A stretch of 64,000 nt of DNA from Pachyseris speciosa (lineage: Eukaryota; Cnidaria; Anthozoa; Scleractinia; Pachyseridae), in assembly GCA_016490735.1 (NCBI GenBank), contig JAEMWC010000007.1:778501-842500 (forward strand). The letters run 5' to 3'. How positions within the stretch are numbered: the first letter of the stretch is position 1; each line of letters starts with the position of its first letter. Both the position numbers and the translations under genes were made by a program. Positions 1-12,226 of this stretch are shown here, piece after piece. Under the pieces are notes generated by a model. It was not told the DNA's origin, did no database searches, and saw nothing but the letters and a program-made list of their open reading frames with translations.

Positions 1-375
1 ACTAGATGTCTGATAGCTAAAAAGTAGTGTTTGGATAGCAATTAACTAGAACTCGGATAGCTATAAAGTAGTGTTTGGATAGCAATTAACCAGATGTCTG
101 ATAGCTAAAAAGTAGTGTTTGGATAGCATTTAACTAGATGTCTGATAGCTAAAAAGTAGTGTTTGGATAGCAATTAACTAGAGCTCTGATAGCTAAAAAG
201 TAGTGATTGGATAGCAATTAACCAGATGTCTGATAGATATAAAGTAGTGTTTGGATAGCAATTAACTAGATGTCTGATAGCTAAAAAGTAGTGATTGGAT
301 AGAAATTAACTAGATTTCTGATAGCTAGCAAGTAGTGATTGGATAGAAATTAACTAGATGTCTGATAACTAAGAA
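1..375. repeat. 44-bp tandem repeat (minisatellite)
   Basis: About eight head-to-tail copies of a 44-bp unit containing the words GTCTGATAGCTAAAAAGTAG and GGATAGCAATTAACTAG. Unit starts at 4, 48 and 92 give the period. Copies differ by a few substitutions and the array continues off the left edge. The GATAG word links it to the second array at 2.1-3.0 kb. No coding potential is seen. Confidence 0.93.
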
Positions 376-2094
376 GACATCATGGCAATTTGAAGCGCCA
401 CAGAAATTAGGAGACAAAAATTACATTTGTCGTGCCATATGAAAGGTTTTATTGTCTTCCAAAATATGTCTTTTAAAAATTACAAGCTCAGTGAATCACA
501 TATTTAAAGCTCGACACATCAGATTTATTAACTAAACATGGATGCATATAATGATACTCAGATAGAAAAATAATTATATTTTTAATCAGGACTCAGCTGC
601 AGTCTGTGCTATTTCCTTTAACTTTGCTTTCTCTTTCTCTTGCCTTTTTTTCCTTTGCTCTGAAATGAGGTAAATGATCAACTTAACATTTTTCAGTGAT
701 AAAACATTTTATAATTAATATACACATAGCATGCAGTGTGCCTTGATTTTTGTAAATTAAAGAATATAATGCTGCTTACATGTAGGATCTGTACATGGTA
801 CATTAGCTAATTGATCGTAGGTAGTTACAGTCTCCTGAGCCTTATCATAATATTAATATAGATAGGCCAGCTAATTAAAAGGCAGATTTAGCAAAGACAA
901 TGCAACGTCAAATGTCAGAATGCAAAAGCCCAATTGGAAAGGACTGAATGCTACTTCCTGTGCTCATTTTGCCATTGGTCAAGTCTGTTTTTTTCAAATC
1001 ATGCAATGAAATGTTTGCTCCAAGTTTTACGTACACAACATCAGGTCATGTTAATTAAATGGGCACTGTCATGCAGTTTGCCGCTGATCAACCCCTTTGT
1101 TGCCTAGTATCCGACCACAAAAATAACAAGATAATTAAACCTAACATTTCCACTGTTCAAGGAAAACATCCTTGGACAAGCAAAAGTTTGGGAAGGTATA
1201 CAGTTGCGTTTTAAAGAGAGAGAAGCCATTGAAACAAACGCACAAAATTGCTTCAAATCGACCTAGAAACCAGATACAGTGTAGGACGCAAAAGAAACTA
1301 CAAAGGAGCTAGTTCAGGCGAGAAAAACTTAAAAACAAATAAAATAAATGAAAAATAATTCCTAATTTTGTCTTCAAATTCGATACTTTTTCCCTATACA
1401 AACCCTTGTAATTTTGCTATTTCGGAAAGGTCATATTACGTGACGCGCGCCTCTGTTTATGACACAAAGGTCACGAAAAGCTGACGCTACCTGTTATTAG
1501 CCATGAAAATTTTACTCAGAAAGGCGCCTTCTGCAAGTGTTTCTCAATAGTTAAAAGCCAATCAAACCTTGAATTTAAAAGCTTAAATGTTAGGCTTCCT
1601 TTCGGAATACTTCGGTTGAAGGAAATTAATAACCACATCGCTTAAAGGTCCATTATCACCTTTGAACAACGAGTCTCTGTAAATCCTCCTTTAACCTATT
1701 GATTAATTTTGACATATAACAACGCTGCGAAGTTACCGCTACCGACTATTGCCACACTGACTCTTCTGACTTCCCAAAATAATACAAGGAAAATGAAGAA
1801 GAATAAACAGAAAACATATTTACGGCCATAAATTTGGAGATGTGTTCACGATGCGATAAAACAAGGTCTTCGAAGTCTGAGTAACTTCGTGTTACACGAA
1901 ATTCAGTCAAGAATTAACGGTCGCGGCGCACGAGGTACTGTCGCACACTGGGCAACATACTGTACCGATTCGAAGGCTTCATGACACGACTGTGTCCATT
2001 CAGTTTCTACTGTGTAATTTTCAAGTCACGGCCTCTTATAATTTAAGAATTTATCCTGTTTTCAATGACAGAGTTTGCACTTGCCACCAAAAAC
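376..2094. other. No gene recognised
   Basis: AT-rich DNA between two minisatellites. No ORF of note, no protein motif and no tRNA-like fold was seen on either strand. The flanking arrays share words, so this may be the inside of one non-autonomous repeat element, but that is inference. Confidence 0.5.
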
Positions 2095-3010
2095 TAGGTT
2101 ATCAAGGTTAGGTTAGAATAGGTTATCAATGTACTATATACAATGAAAAGTTTTAAGCAGCTAACTCTCCCATTATTATCACTGTCTTTGACAAAGATGG
2201 CTTTTGGGAGGGTTATCAAAGTGGTAGGCAAATGTTGGGTAGTTTTGGATAGGCTATCGTTTACTATCTATGACAAAGATAGCTTTTGCTAATTGCTAGG
2301 TGAATGTTGGATCGTTTTCAGATAGGCTATGTTTTTACTCTCTGCGACAAAGATAGCTTTGGGGTAGATTATAAAAGTGTAAGGTGTATGTTGGATAGTT
2401 TTTGGATAGGCTATCTTTTCACTATCTGACAAAGATAGCTTTTGGGTAGGTTATCAAAGTGCTAGGCGAATGTTGGATAGTTTTCAGATAGACTATCTGT
2501 TTACTATCTATAACAAAGATAGCTTTTGGGTAGGTTATCAAAGTGCTAGGTGAATGTTGGATAGTTTTCAGATAGACTATCTGTTTACTATCTATAATAA
2601 AAGATAGCTTTTGGGTAGGTTATCAAAGTGTTGGGCGAATGTTGGATAGTTTTCGGATAGGCTATCTTTTCACTAACTATAATAAAGATAGGTTTCAGAT
2701 AGGATAGAGTTTTGGAGTGCAATAGTAAGATAGTCTTCAGATAGCCTAGTTCAAACTACACGGTAGACAAGTTAGTGGATAGATTGGCTATCTTTTGACT
2801 ATCTGCATCGGAAGCTAGGTTTTAGATAGTCTATCTACTTGCTAACTGTCTGATAGATAGATATCAGTTAGCCTTAAGCTAGGTAAAAGATAACTATCCA
2901 CTATCTACAAAACCCCTCAGATAGCAAAAAGTTAGTGATTTTCATCAGTCAACTAGGAATAAGATAGTGGCAACTAGCATCAAGTTAGTAATAAACTAGT
3001 AATAAGATAT
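2095..3010. repeat. About 84-bp tandem repeat with internal GATAG/CTATC palindromes
   Basis: The word TGTTGGATAG recurs at about 2389, 2471, 2555 and 2640 (82-85 bp spacing), with more degenerate copies near 2233 and 2305. Each unit has a GATAG...CTATC pair able to fold. From 2700 to 3010 the array decays, and it contains CAGATAGCAAAAAGTTAGTG near 2919, in the same orientation as, and close to, the unit of the first array. The two arrays therefore appear related. Confidence 0.88.
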
Positions 3011-3149
3011 GATCATTTTTGTGAGGGATGTTAGGATTTGATGTGAGCAATAAGTTTAGGATGTTGTTTCGCCTTGTGGGTTTTTCAACAACCTGGATTA
3101 AATTGTTTAAGTGGAGAAAATCCAATAAAGTCAATGAAATAGAGACATC

Positions 3150-3365
3150 TGTTTAATAGTTAACTCACATGCTTTCCCAATTTATGTCAGGGAGGTTAAA
3201 ATCTCCACCAGTTAGTACTTGAGAAAAATTAGGTGAATGACTTGCAAACACTTTGTCTACAGAAGCACAGAACTGTTGAACTTCATCAATAGAAGATTTC
3301 CGTGGACGGTAATAAGAAGCCAGAATAAGCTTTTTGCAACCATGCAACCATTCAATTGAAAAGAA
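3150..3365 (-). pseudogene. Non-LTR retrotransposon fragment (APE endonuclease)
   Basis: The minus-strand translation contains KKLILASYYRPRKSS and then LTGGDFNLPDINWES. This is the central part of the apurinic-like endonuclease of CR1/L2-type LINEs, where GDFN holds the catalytic Asp and Asn. Only about 65 residues remain, ending just after the NW motif. No reverse transcriptase follows. It is a dead fragment; the clade assignment is from motif style only. Confidence 0.8.
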
Positions 3366-3652
3366 GCCTATACAATTTCACAGTTTGTGTCAGCATTGTT
3401 TAATTCAGCATTGTTAAATTCTTAAATCGGCGATGCGGTGGCGGATTTTAAGTTTACAGATAAATAAATCAGCGTTTTTTACATAAATCTAGCATATCTA
3501 ACGTTTTACGCTTGGAGTAATTGCTCATGAGTTTTATTTTTTAAATTATCATCAGCTAAAGGTTGAATTCTGGAACGAAAAATGATCTTTGCCATCACAA
3601 CTTTTTTGTTGAGAACGATGGACGGTCACTTGAAACGTGAGACGCTGGAAAA

Positions 3653-5080
3653 AATTAAGAGCCAATTTCTGTAAATATCGAGAATGCGGCGTCACTCGTA
3701 AAAAATTTCGAAATTCTTCATATGTTGCCTTAATAACACTTATGGTGAGTTATTTTCGAAAACAGAATTCAAAGATCGTGAAGCGCTTGCTTTTTTCTGA
3801 AATCGAGGAAAGTTTGAAAAACGCCATTTTACCGCAATGACGCTGCCGAAATTAGTGTAAAATTATGCATTTTTTTATCGCTCGTGTAGATAAACGCGGT
3901 GTCATCTATCAATGTCACTTGGCCAGATCATAAGGCATCTCTTGGTCTTTCCAAAGCACAAAATTAGTTTGGAAAAGCTACTGGTATATAACCGTTTTTG
4001 AACGTTAAAAATACCCCAGTTCAAACGCTTCAGCGAATGAGCTAATTTTAGCTAACTTCCACACCACAAAAACCCCACTGGTACATATAATTTAACATTG
4101 AAATTAAAATTTCCTTAAAGCGCATATTTTGTGCTCTGCTGTGTTAAAATTTCTTCCGCGGCCCGACAAAAATGCTCCGTCGAGAGACAGAAACGTGAAG
4201 TCAAGTTTTGCATCGCCGCCATTCTTGAAATCAACATGAACCTTGCCTTCTTCGAACCAGAGCTTCGTTAAGAACTAAAAGTCTGCCGATGGAAACCTTA
4301 ACTCGCTATTCTGAACGCCTAAAGATTACAGTACAATTCTAAGCTTACTGTTTTCAATCTGTCTGAGAGTGATAACCTCCACCATAAATTTTGACAAGGT
4401 CACAGAAGGTGATGAAATTATGTAACTTAACGCTGATTAACACGGCAATTACCAAGCGACTTTAATTACGTACGCTCGTTCTGAACTGCTTCTTTCCTCC
4501 AACTATCACCTTTGTAAAGTTATGATGTTATGATATCTTGAATTCCTACTTGGCTACCATCTTCGGTTATAGAAACGTTGCTGTACTTTGCCTGTAAAGG
4601 GAAATTTGTTACATGTAATTGCGTGACGTTGACCAAAGGATTAACAAAAACAATGCTGTTGGATAACCGATAATATTTTCATTTGAACTTTGCAACAGCG
4701 TTCGAGTCGAACAGCTGAAATAAAAATACTATAAAAATAACTTACCTTTTAAAATTGCCCGGTACACATGTCCAGTCAATGAAACCACATTAAGAAAGGA
4801 TGCGTAATAATCAGGTGTTCAATCGAATGTCATACCATTTTACACGGAGATCGCTAGTTGCTCTTACGTTGTTTAGGGAAACTGTGAAAAATTCCATGGA
4901 GATCCAGCGATTTGAAACTTTTTCACTACGACTCCAGTGATTCCATGTGATGACGTGCATATCTTTCCGTACCAAGAAAACAAATGTTTCGATTCACCTG
5001 TCTAGCTCGAATAGCGCACTGTTTGGCCGCATTTTTCTTTGTATAATTTTGGTACTAAGGGGGACGGGTGGTGGACTGGC
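3653..5080 (+). repeat. Left arm of a 1.4-kb inverted repeat
   Basis: This arm is the near-exact reverse complement of about 7500-8885. Examples: CGGTTATAGAAACGTTGCTG at about 4563 matches its complement near 8000, and TTGGTCTTTCCAAAGCAC near 3944 matches near 8580. Homology starts at ATTAAGAGCCA on the outer side and stops near GTACTAAGGGGGACGGG on the inner side. No long ORF is present. It could be the terminal repeat of a foldback-type element or two inverted copies of one repeat. Confidence 0.88.
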
Positions 5081-7499
5081 GAAGAAAATGGGTCCAAGGT
5101 CTCCTTTCCGATGGTCACAAGAAATATAAAAGGGAAAAGTAGCGGTATCTTTGGAAATAATTATCTTCTGGAATAGGCTTCTGTATTGCGCGAAGGCTAT
5201 TTATGGCGCTGCTTGGCCGTTGTAGGTTCATGAAGTTGTCACATAGCACCCAAAGAGCAGTGATGTACAACAATATGGTAGCAGTGCAAGGACGAAAGCA
5301 CTCTGCTGGAAGCCCATCTTGCACTTACTGTCGCAATTTCGTTGTCAAACGTGAAAAGAAGGCAGAACTTGCCATAGACGGAGACAGAAATTCAGTTGTA
5401 GAGAACAGTATTTCTCCATCTGAGCCAAGGGCTCCCCGCACTTAACATTTCCTAACTTAACATTTCAACTGATGTGTGTTGAGTTCTCGCAACACCTGCC
5501 ACCCCCCCCCCCCCCCACCTATTACGGAGGGAGATACCTGACACATGTATGGGTATAAGGTGCTGCTGGGGTTTTGAAACCCTTACCTTGTTTAGTAGCC
5601 TGTTCGAGGCTCTCAGATATCTGGGGGAAGCGCACGAGAACAAGCGAAGATAATTTCGGATTACCTGTCCTGTGCTTGGCAACGCCATCTTGTTTTCAAG
5701 CAATAGCGCTGATATCTAGTCCAGAAAATGAGCTAATGGTGAATCATGACCTGCAACGCTAAATAAATGCAGATAAACGTTTTCCATTTCGTATTTTTGA
5801 ATAATCGACGATAGTCTTGTAGCCACACCCTGTTAGGACAGATCCAGGCGAACCCTGATTTGGACAGCCTCGCTTGAAATTGTATAACTGTGTTTGAGAC
5901 AGATGGATCAAAAACCATAGACCCTATTCAGCGGCACGTCCTCGTATAGGCCATATATATACACCCCCCAGCAGCGTCCCCAGGGCGCTTTTCTCTTCAA
6001 AGGTAAAGGGATAAGCTCCCTGGAGACGAGGTTGTCTCCCCGGGTCCGTGCCCCTAGCCTCCCGGCGGTCACTCCTTTATTGATGTAAAAGGCTATGTGC
6101 AACCCAAAAGTGTATGGTTTTCTGGGTCATGAATCTTAATAAAATTTCACTATTTAGCGTCTTGAACAGGATGTCTTCCCTCACCCGATGCCTTAAACAG
6201 GCTATATGAACGCTGGTGGCGCGAGGTCTGCATGTGTCGGAACCAACAAAGTTTTTAAAAAGTTGAATTCTATAATGTTTTTTGTATGCTCTCTGTAAGT
6301 GAAATGAGGTCTCGAATAAAGGTCCCCTTTCTGAAACTAGGTATCCAAAATACAGCAGATCTTAAACAGGGACAGGATTTGAAGGCATCGGCGACACACT
6401 CGAGCAACATTTTTCTGTGGAGACAGAAGAAGACTGTCTCACAAGAGTCATCCCATGATGGAATTTGCCTTTGGAGAGTGCATGCTTTCCTCCATCTGTC
6501 CAAGTCGCAACCGTCGTCAGTTCTTTCAGTTACTATCAAAGCAGTAAGCAACCTCGTTCCTAGGACTATCTCCCTCACTTCGAAAAAAAGGGAAAAGCCC
6601 TGGGAACGAGGTTGGCAAGTAAGGAGGGCTGGGCGTTGAAAGAAACCAAGAGGGACGGAGGGCGGGGCCGTAAGGCTTTGGGCAAATCAGAATTGCTAGC
6701 GGAAGGTAACTGCATTCTGATGTAGTCGCCAAAGAAATGCGGCGAGCACACAGGACCGGCTCCGATGGCGAGAGACTGTGAACAGCTCACTGCAACGGAA
6801 ATTCTATTTCCCCAACAGGTTTCGTCTCATTTTACAGTTTTCGCCACGAAACTGCGACAGTAACTGCTAATGAGGAAAGATGCGCTTGAAACAGAGGAAC
6901 AAGCGAATATCTCTGCGGTAAATGACTGTGGTTTTCCGTACGTCAGCCACCCAATTCTTGTAGATCCGCATATCCGGTACGCGCTATGCCGCTTTAGTGA
7001 AACGCCAAGAAGGTTAGAAAATTGTGGGAGGGACTACTTCCGGGGATATATGCCGAGTCCAACGTTTCGAAAGAAAGAGTAATAAATAACCCTCCCGCAA
7101 GAACTACATAGTAGTCCTCCTCGTTCGTTAACATAAAAGGCCCTTATATTATTGTTTGCATAGATACTGTTAAGTTTCCCTTTTCTATGTTTTTGACCTT
7201 CGGAAAGAAAACCTTGAACTTATGAACAAAACATTTATTTGGGTATCTGAAGTATGGAGTCGAAAGAGTGAAAATATACGCGAGGGCATGCCGCAATTTT
7301 AGGTAGGACCGTATTGCATTTTTTGAGCAGGGAGGGGTAGTGGAGGTGGGTAAACAATTTTATGAAAAGAAGTATTTTTGTCAACTTTGCTTTTGAAATA
7401 AAACTTTTCATTATATCTACTTACTTAATTGTCCAGAATTTTCTTGCAACCACATTTCTTTACAGGGATATCTTTATTCCACCACTACCCCCTACCCCA
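5081..7499. other. Loop between the inverted arms; no gene recognised
   Basis: About 2.4 kb separates the arms. It contains a C17 run at 5501-5517, a short CAACCTCG-type hairpin (listed separately) and small ORFs of 60-117 codons on both strands without recognisable motifs. The longest, minus strand 6270-6578 (102 codons), has several Cys but no family I can name. Confidence 0.45.
6549..6614. mobile_element. Short hairpin MITE-like repeat (CAACCTCGTTCC ends)
   Basis: CAACCTCGTTCCTAGG at the left end is mirrored by CCCTGGGAACGAGGTTG at the right end, leaving a small loop. The same right-end word, or a close variant, occurs near 23820 and 26722, each after a GGGGCGGGAAGAGG-like core. That suggests a dispersed family of very short inverted-repeat elements. 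Confidence 0.6.
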
Positions 7500-8885
7500 T
7501 TGACTTCGCTGGTCCACCACCCCTACCCCCTGGTACCAAAATTATACAAAGAAAAATGCGAGCAAACACTAGACAGGTAAATCGAAACATTCGTTTTCTT
7601 GGTACGGAAAGATACGCACGTCATCAAATAAAATCACTGGAGTCACAGTGAATAAGTTTCAAATTGCTGGATCTCCATGGAATTTGTCACAGTTTCCATA
7701 AACAACGTAAGAGCAACAAGCGATCTCCATGTAAAATGGTATGACATTCGATTGAACACCTGATTATTACGCATCTCTTCCTAACGTGGTTTCATTGACT
7801 GGACATGTGTACCAAGCAATTTTAAAAGGTAAGTTATTTTTATAGTATGTTTATTTCAGCTGTTCGACTCGAACGCTGTTGCAAAGTTCAAATGAAAATA
7901 TTATCGGTTATCCAACAGCATTGTTTTTTGTCAATCCTTAGGTCAACGTCACGCAATTACATGTATCAAATTTCTCTTTACAGGCAAAGTACAGCAACGT
8001 TTCTATAACCGAAGATGGTAGCCAAGTAGGAATTCAAGGTAACATAACATCATAACTTTACAAAGGTGATAGTTGGAGGAAAGAAGCAGTTCAGAACGAG
8101 CGTACGTAATTAAAGTCGCTTGGTAATTGCCGTGTTAATCAGCGTTAAGTTACATAATTTCATCACCTTCTGTGACCTTGTCAAAATTTATGGTGGAGGT
8201 TATCACTCTCAGACAGATTGAAAACAGTAAGCTTAGTTAAGGTTTCCATCGGCAGACTTTTAGTTCTTAACGAAGCTCTGGTTCGAAGAAGGCAAGGTTC
8301 ATGTTGATTTCAAGAATGGCGGCGATGCAAAACTTGACTTCACGTTTCTGTCTCTCGACGGAGCACTTTTGTCGGGCCGCGGAAGAAATTTTAACACAGC
8401 AGAGCACAAAATATGCGCTTTAAGGAAATTTTAATTTCAACGTTAAATTATATGTACCAGTGGGGTTTTTGTGGTGTGGAAGTTAGCTAAAATTAGCTCA
8501 TTCGCTGAAGCGTTTGAACTGGGGTATTTTTAACGTTCAAAAACGGTTATATACCAGTAGCTTTTCCAAACTAATTTTGTGCTTTGGAAAGACCAAGAGA
8601 TGCCTTATGATCTGGCCAAGTGGCATTGATAGATGACACCGCGTTTATCTACACGAGCGATAACAAAATGCATAATTTTACACTAATTTCGGCAGCGTCA
8701 TTGCGGTAAAATGGCGTTTTTCAAACTTTCCTCGATTTCAGAAAAAAGCAAGCGCTTCGCGATCTTTGAATTCTATTTTCGAAAATAACTCACCATAGGT
8801 GTTATTAAGGCAACACATGAAGAATTTCGAAATTTCACGAGTGACGCCGGATTCTCGATATTTACAGAAAGTGGCTCTTAATACG
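7500..8885 (-). repeat. Right arm of the 1.4-kb inverted repeat
   Basis: Reverse-complement partner of 3653-5080. Similarity looks above 90 percent by eye, with small indels such as a missing stretch near 8235, where the left arm has extra bases at about 4315-4340. The inner end lies at TGGTCCACCACCCC and the outer end at TGGCTCTTAAT. The high arm identity implies a fairly recent event or gene conversion. Confidence 0.88.
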
Positions 8886-9053
8886 CATAAGAAAAGCGTT
8901 TTTATTCGATATTGTATCCTACGACCGTCACCTACTTCTCAAATAAGTGATGATTTCAAAGAGATGGTCACGTGACACGTCACGTTGTCTATGATAACGT
9001 TTATTGCACGTGAAAATGTTAAGGATGATGAGAACTTCCCGTGTGGGGGAGCA

Positions 9054-9316
9054 GGGTTGGCGCAGTGGTGAGAGCGCTCGCCTTCCACCAATATGGCCCG
9101 GGTTCGATTCCCGGACTCGGCGTCATAAGTGGGCTGAGTTTGTTGGTTCTCTACTCTGCTCCGAGAGGTTTTTATCCGGGTACTCCGGTTTTCCCCTCTC
9201 CACAAAAACCAACATTTGATTTGATTTGATTTATTTAGAGTTCATTTGATATATGTGAGGCGCATTTGAAAATTGTATAATTTAATTTGCGCCATATAAA
9301 TAAATATTATTATTGT
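9054..9316 (+). mobile_element. tRNA-headed SINE
   Basis: The head (9054-9125) has an A-box-like segment (GGCGCAGTGGTGAGAGCG) and a B box (GGTTCGATTCC), as in RNA polymerase III promoters. A central block with CTCCGAGAGGTTTTTATCC and CTCCGGTTTTCCCCTCTCC follows, then (ATTTG)n and an AT-rich tail ending in ATAAATATTATTATTG. Head, body and tail are in order, so this is close to a full SINE. The central block may be one of the conserved metazoan SINE core domains; which one was not determined. Confidence 0.82.
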
Positions 9317-9329
9317 GTGCAGAATTTCG

Positions 9330-10234
9330 TTTCGATATCATTCCCCTGGGCTCTTATATTACAAAAAAAACCGTTTTCTCTAATGAACTCTCCCTGACCC
9401 AGGCCTTAAACTGCTTGAGAGTGTAATTTGACCGAAATATACTGTAGGTAGGTTCACCATCTAGTTTTGAATCACATCCAAGCATAATATCTGGTGAATG
9501 GTGGTTTATAAAGCTCTGGAACTCGGGATTTGATTTCCTTCCTCCTATACCATTGCAGTTTGCTATGACAACGTTTAATGACCTTGGACTTGGTAGGTTA
9601 TTTTAAGCAGACTTGGATTTCTTAGTGGAGAACACTCTTTGTGATTTGCTTGTGTCTTGTTGTGGGCCTGGAAACCAGATACTACTAATTGGGTTTGATT
9701 AGGACTGGGCATATGAATCGGATAATGAAGAAAAAGAATTTGAAGATTCAAAGGAACTGTTGGAGTTAATGAAGGACGTGATGAAGTTTGGCAGACCACG
9801 TTGTTCACAAATCCAAGAACACGAGGGATTTGATAAGATATTGTATGTACGGTCGTCCATGTTTAGACACTTGGTGTGGAACCAATGGTCGCACGAGTCA
9901 CAGCACATTCCTTTTTGATTGCTTTTACCGGTTTTGAGCACAGCATACATGGGTATTTTCATCTAGGACCAGGATTTAGGCTGATGTCGCCGCTTAGCAG
10001 AACGAGACAACAGAAAATCGATTGTGATGGATGACAATCCAGGGAAGCAATTTTATCGTAGAAAGTTTTGGAGTGAAAACCAGCCAATAAAAGTTCACTC
10101 CGACTTATCTTTCCATCAAGTTTCATAGCTTTGGAGTTTGGAAGAGGATCTGTACCGACTAAATCTCCTAGTGATGAGAAATTTAGGAGTAACAGAACAA
10201 AATTTACAGAGATTAGGAAATGTACTCCTGCCAT
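9330..10234 (-). pseudogene. CR1/L2-type LINE, amino-terminal part
   Basis: Read on the minus strand. First comes a hydrophobic segment ending in LLSGDISLNPGP (10234-9959), which resembles the 2A-like translational-skip motif found in some LINE proteins. Next is a PHD-like zinc finger with CCDSCDHWFHTKC and WIC (9962-9699). Then comes the start of the endonuclease, with VIANCNGI and HHSPDIMLG (about 9600-9400). Three reading frames are involved, so it is frameshifted. The reverse transcriptase is missing: the copy ends near 9330, next to the SINE. Loss of the 3' part is the opposite of normal LINE 5' truncation. Confidence 0.82.
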
Positions 10235-10239
10235 CTTGG

Positions 10240-10860
10240 AACACCAATCACCTCTCCCATCATCAAGTAACTATGTAATGCAATGAAACTCGCGTAGACA
10301 GGGCAAACATGTTTCACTTTAACTTTAATTTACTGCGCTGCCACTGAAGATGCTTTCTCTTTTACCCGCTGCTTATGATGCAATACAACGAATGCGCCTA
10401 GGCACTAATTGCGAAGTATAAACAGTGTTCACGCTTTTCGAATGCTTTTACAAAATTTGAGATCCTTTGATTTATTGTTGTGGCTAACTTTGTATTATCA
10501 CATAAACCATTTGTTATGATACCCGCTATGTTCTAATCGCTTCTGCGACAAGAAATGGCTGAGCTGCCCAAATAGGTTTGCATTCCGCAAAATCAATTTT
10601 AGGATTCTTTTCGAAGATAATAACTTACAGCGGAAGAAAACGACGCTCCTTATGGCTTGTAGTTTCTCAAGTGTGTTCTGGTAAGTTGCACAGTGCACTT
10701 TAGTAGCTGCCGCGGTGTATTCTGGTCAAAGGCCACCAAAGCAAAACGACTTGTAAACAGCTGTTTAGACAGTGATGTGTAAGGAAAATTGTGCCAATGT
10801 TATTTCATCGAAATGCTCAAAAGTATAACTGAAACTGCAGAAATAAGTATCATGTGCCTA
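10240..10860. repeat. Dispersed repeat, copy 1 (pair with 58850-59430)
   Basis: Direct-orientation similarity to 58850-59430 over about 600 bp. Shared landmarks include TTTACCCGCTGCTTATGATG, CAAGAAATGGCTGAGCTGC, GAAGATAATAACTTAC and AAGTTGCACAGTGCA. The GTAAGTTATTATCTTC word on the minus strand looks like a 5' splice site, so the family may derive from a gene or carry an exon edge. No protein was recognised. The next 180 bases before the following SINE show nothing. Confidence 0.78.
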
Positions 10861-11041
10861 TTAGCTTGATTTTCATGTGCGCCTGAATTTATTGCTACGT
10901 TGTCTGATGTAAATACATTGAACCTTATTGTCCATTATTTCACTGCCTAAAAGTAAACATAGCACGTGGAACATTTGCGTGGACAGTTGACAAGTGGCCC
11001 TGATTGTCTGTGAGGTTCATCCGATTAGATAGTATAACCGC

Positions 11042-11292
11042 CGACAGGCTAGCTCATTTGGTAGAGCACGATGTTGGAGATCGCGAGATCAATCCACGGC
11101 CGGACCAACACTCGGGGAAGAAGGAAGTGCTACCTTTGAAATGAAATATGGAAACGGTGAGACTTTCTAGTCTGCTCGTATAAGGACAATAAACCGTAGG
11201 CCCCGTCTCAGAACAGTTGTCTCTAATAACCCGTGGGACGTAAGAAACCTGCCCACTGTTCAAAAAGGGTAGGGCTCGTAGTCCCCGCATTG
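11042..11292 (+). mobile_element. tRNA-headed SINE, second family
   Basis: GGCTAGCTCATTTGGTAGAGC near 11047 has the form of a tRNA D-arm (A box), followed by a degenerate B box and a body with GAGACTTTCTAGTCTGCTCG and CCGTAGGCCCCGTCTCA. The body occurs in reverse complement inside 24070-24425 and in part at 59640-59746 (word GAGAAGACTAGAAAGTCTAA), so this family has at least three copies here. Confidence 0.72.
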
Positions 11293-12073
11293 GCGATCTA
11301 TCTCTTTACCTGATTTCATCTGTCTTTCACCGTTCATGCATGCATGGGCTGGGTGAGTGGGTGAGATCAAATATGGACTGCGTGGCTGCCGGTGGCGCTT
11401 TTCATTTTGAAGCTCGATGTCACCCCCAGAAGAATTGTAAAACCGCCATGAGACCATGAGATATGTGCGGGTATACAAATACATTACCATAACCATAGTA
11501 TGAGACAGACCCTAAGGTGTCACGTGCAGCTCATCGTAAGAAAATAAACGAGATCACCTATTTCCTTGACGCCCCTTCGTATCAACGCTTGGCACCAAGA
11601 AAAATTGGTTCATTTTGGCACGTAACACTGGGATTTACTGGCCCTGTGCCTTTGGCTTTATGCATTAAATCCGGGAAAAGATCAAATACCAAATTTCAGG
11701 CCACCGTCATGTTTGTTCTCTGCAAGCCATGCATCGTTACTTCCGTAAGAAAATTTCACAATCCTCCCCTACTCCACACCCTCTAGGGTACTGAAATGGG
11801 TTAAAGGAAAATTAGTTGTAGTAATCATACAGCAGATCTTTAAACACTATAGTATTAACCTAACTATTATATTTTAACTGTCCAGTTAGTGATTACTTGA
11901 GCAGTTTTTCCAAGACTTTCATGTGATATTACACCAACTGTCCAATTTTAAAATCATAGAGCAATTTTTTCCCAGCCAATAAAATTCAAGCAAACACGGA
12001 ATTAACCAATCAGCGCATAGTAGAAGTCAGCTCTTGTATTTCGCGTGCGCACATCGGTGGGTTTTAAGAGAAA
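11293..12073. other. No feature recognised
   Basis: Only short ORFs (78-89 codons) without motifs. AT content rises toward the KIAA1958-like start codon at 12074, so the promoter and 5' leader of that gene may lie here, but no specific element can be supported. Confidence 0.4.
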
Positions 12074-12226
12074 ATGGTGGAGTTGTCGGATGAATTTTTA
12101 ACTCTGGATTTGCCAAATTTCTCTCTTTTGTTTGATTTTCAAAGTGAAATGAATACGTTAAGGTTTCCCGTTATTGGAGAGGAAGAGCAGTTGCGACTGA
12201 GAAAAGAAAATGTCAACAATAGGAAG
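12074..12226 (+). pseudogene. KIAA1958-like gene, 5' part, cut by the large TIR element
   Basis: ATG at 12074 opens a frame of about 51 codons with an acidic-hydrophobic start (LDLPNFSLLFDF) and RFPVIGEEEQLRLRKENVNN. This style of amino terminus is what I remember from cnidarian KIAA1958-type proteins, which carry a tyrosine-recombinase-like (DUF3504) region. The frame runs into the terminal inverted repeat at 12227. The missing continuation appears at 20564, beyond the element. No intron is visible at the break. Confidence 0.68.

Noticed and set aside
5203..5445. 80-codon plus-strand ORF with CTYCRNFVVKREKK
   Set aside because: A single CxxC and basic stretch are not enough to support a zinc-finger or transposase call.
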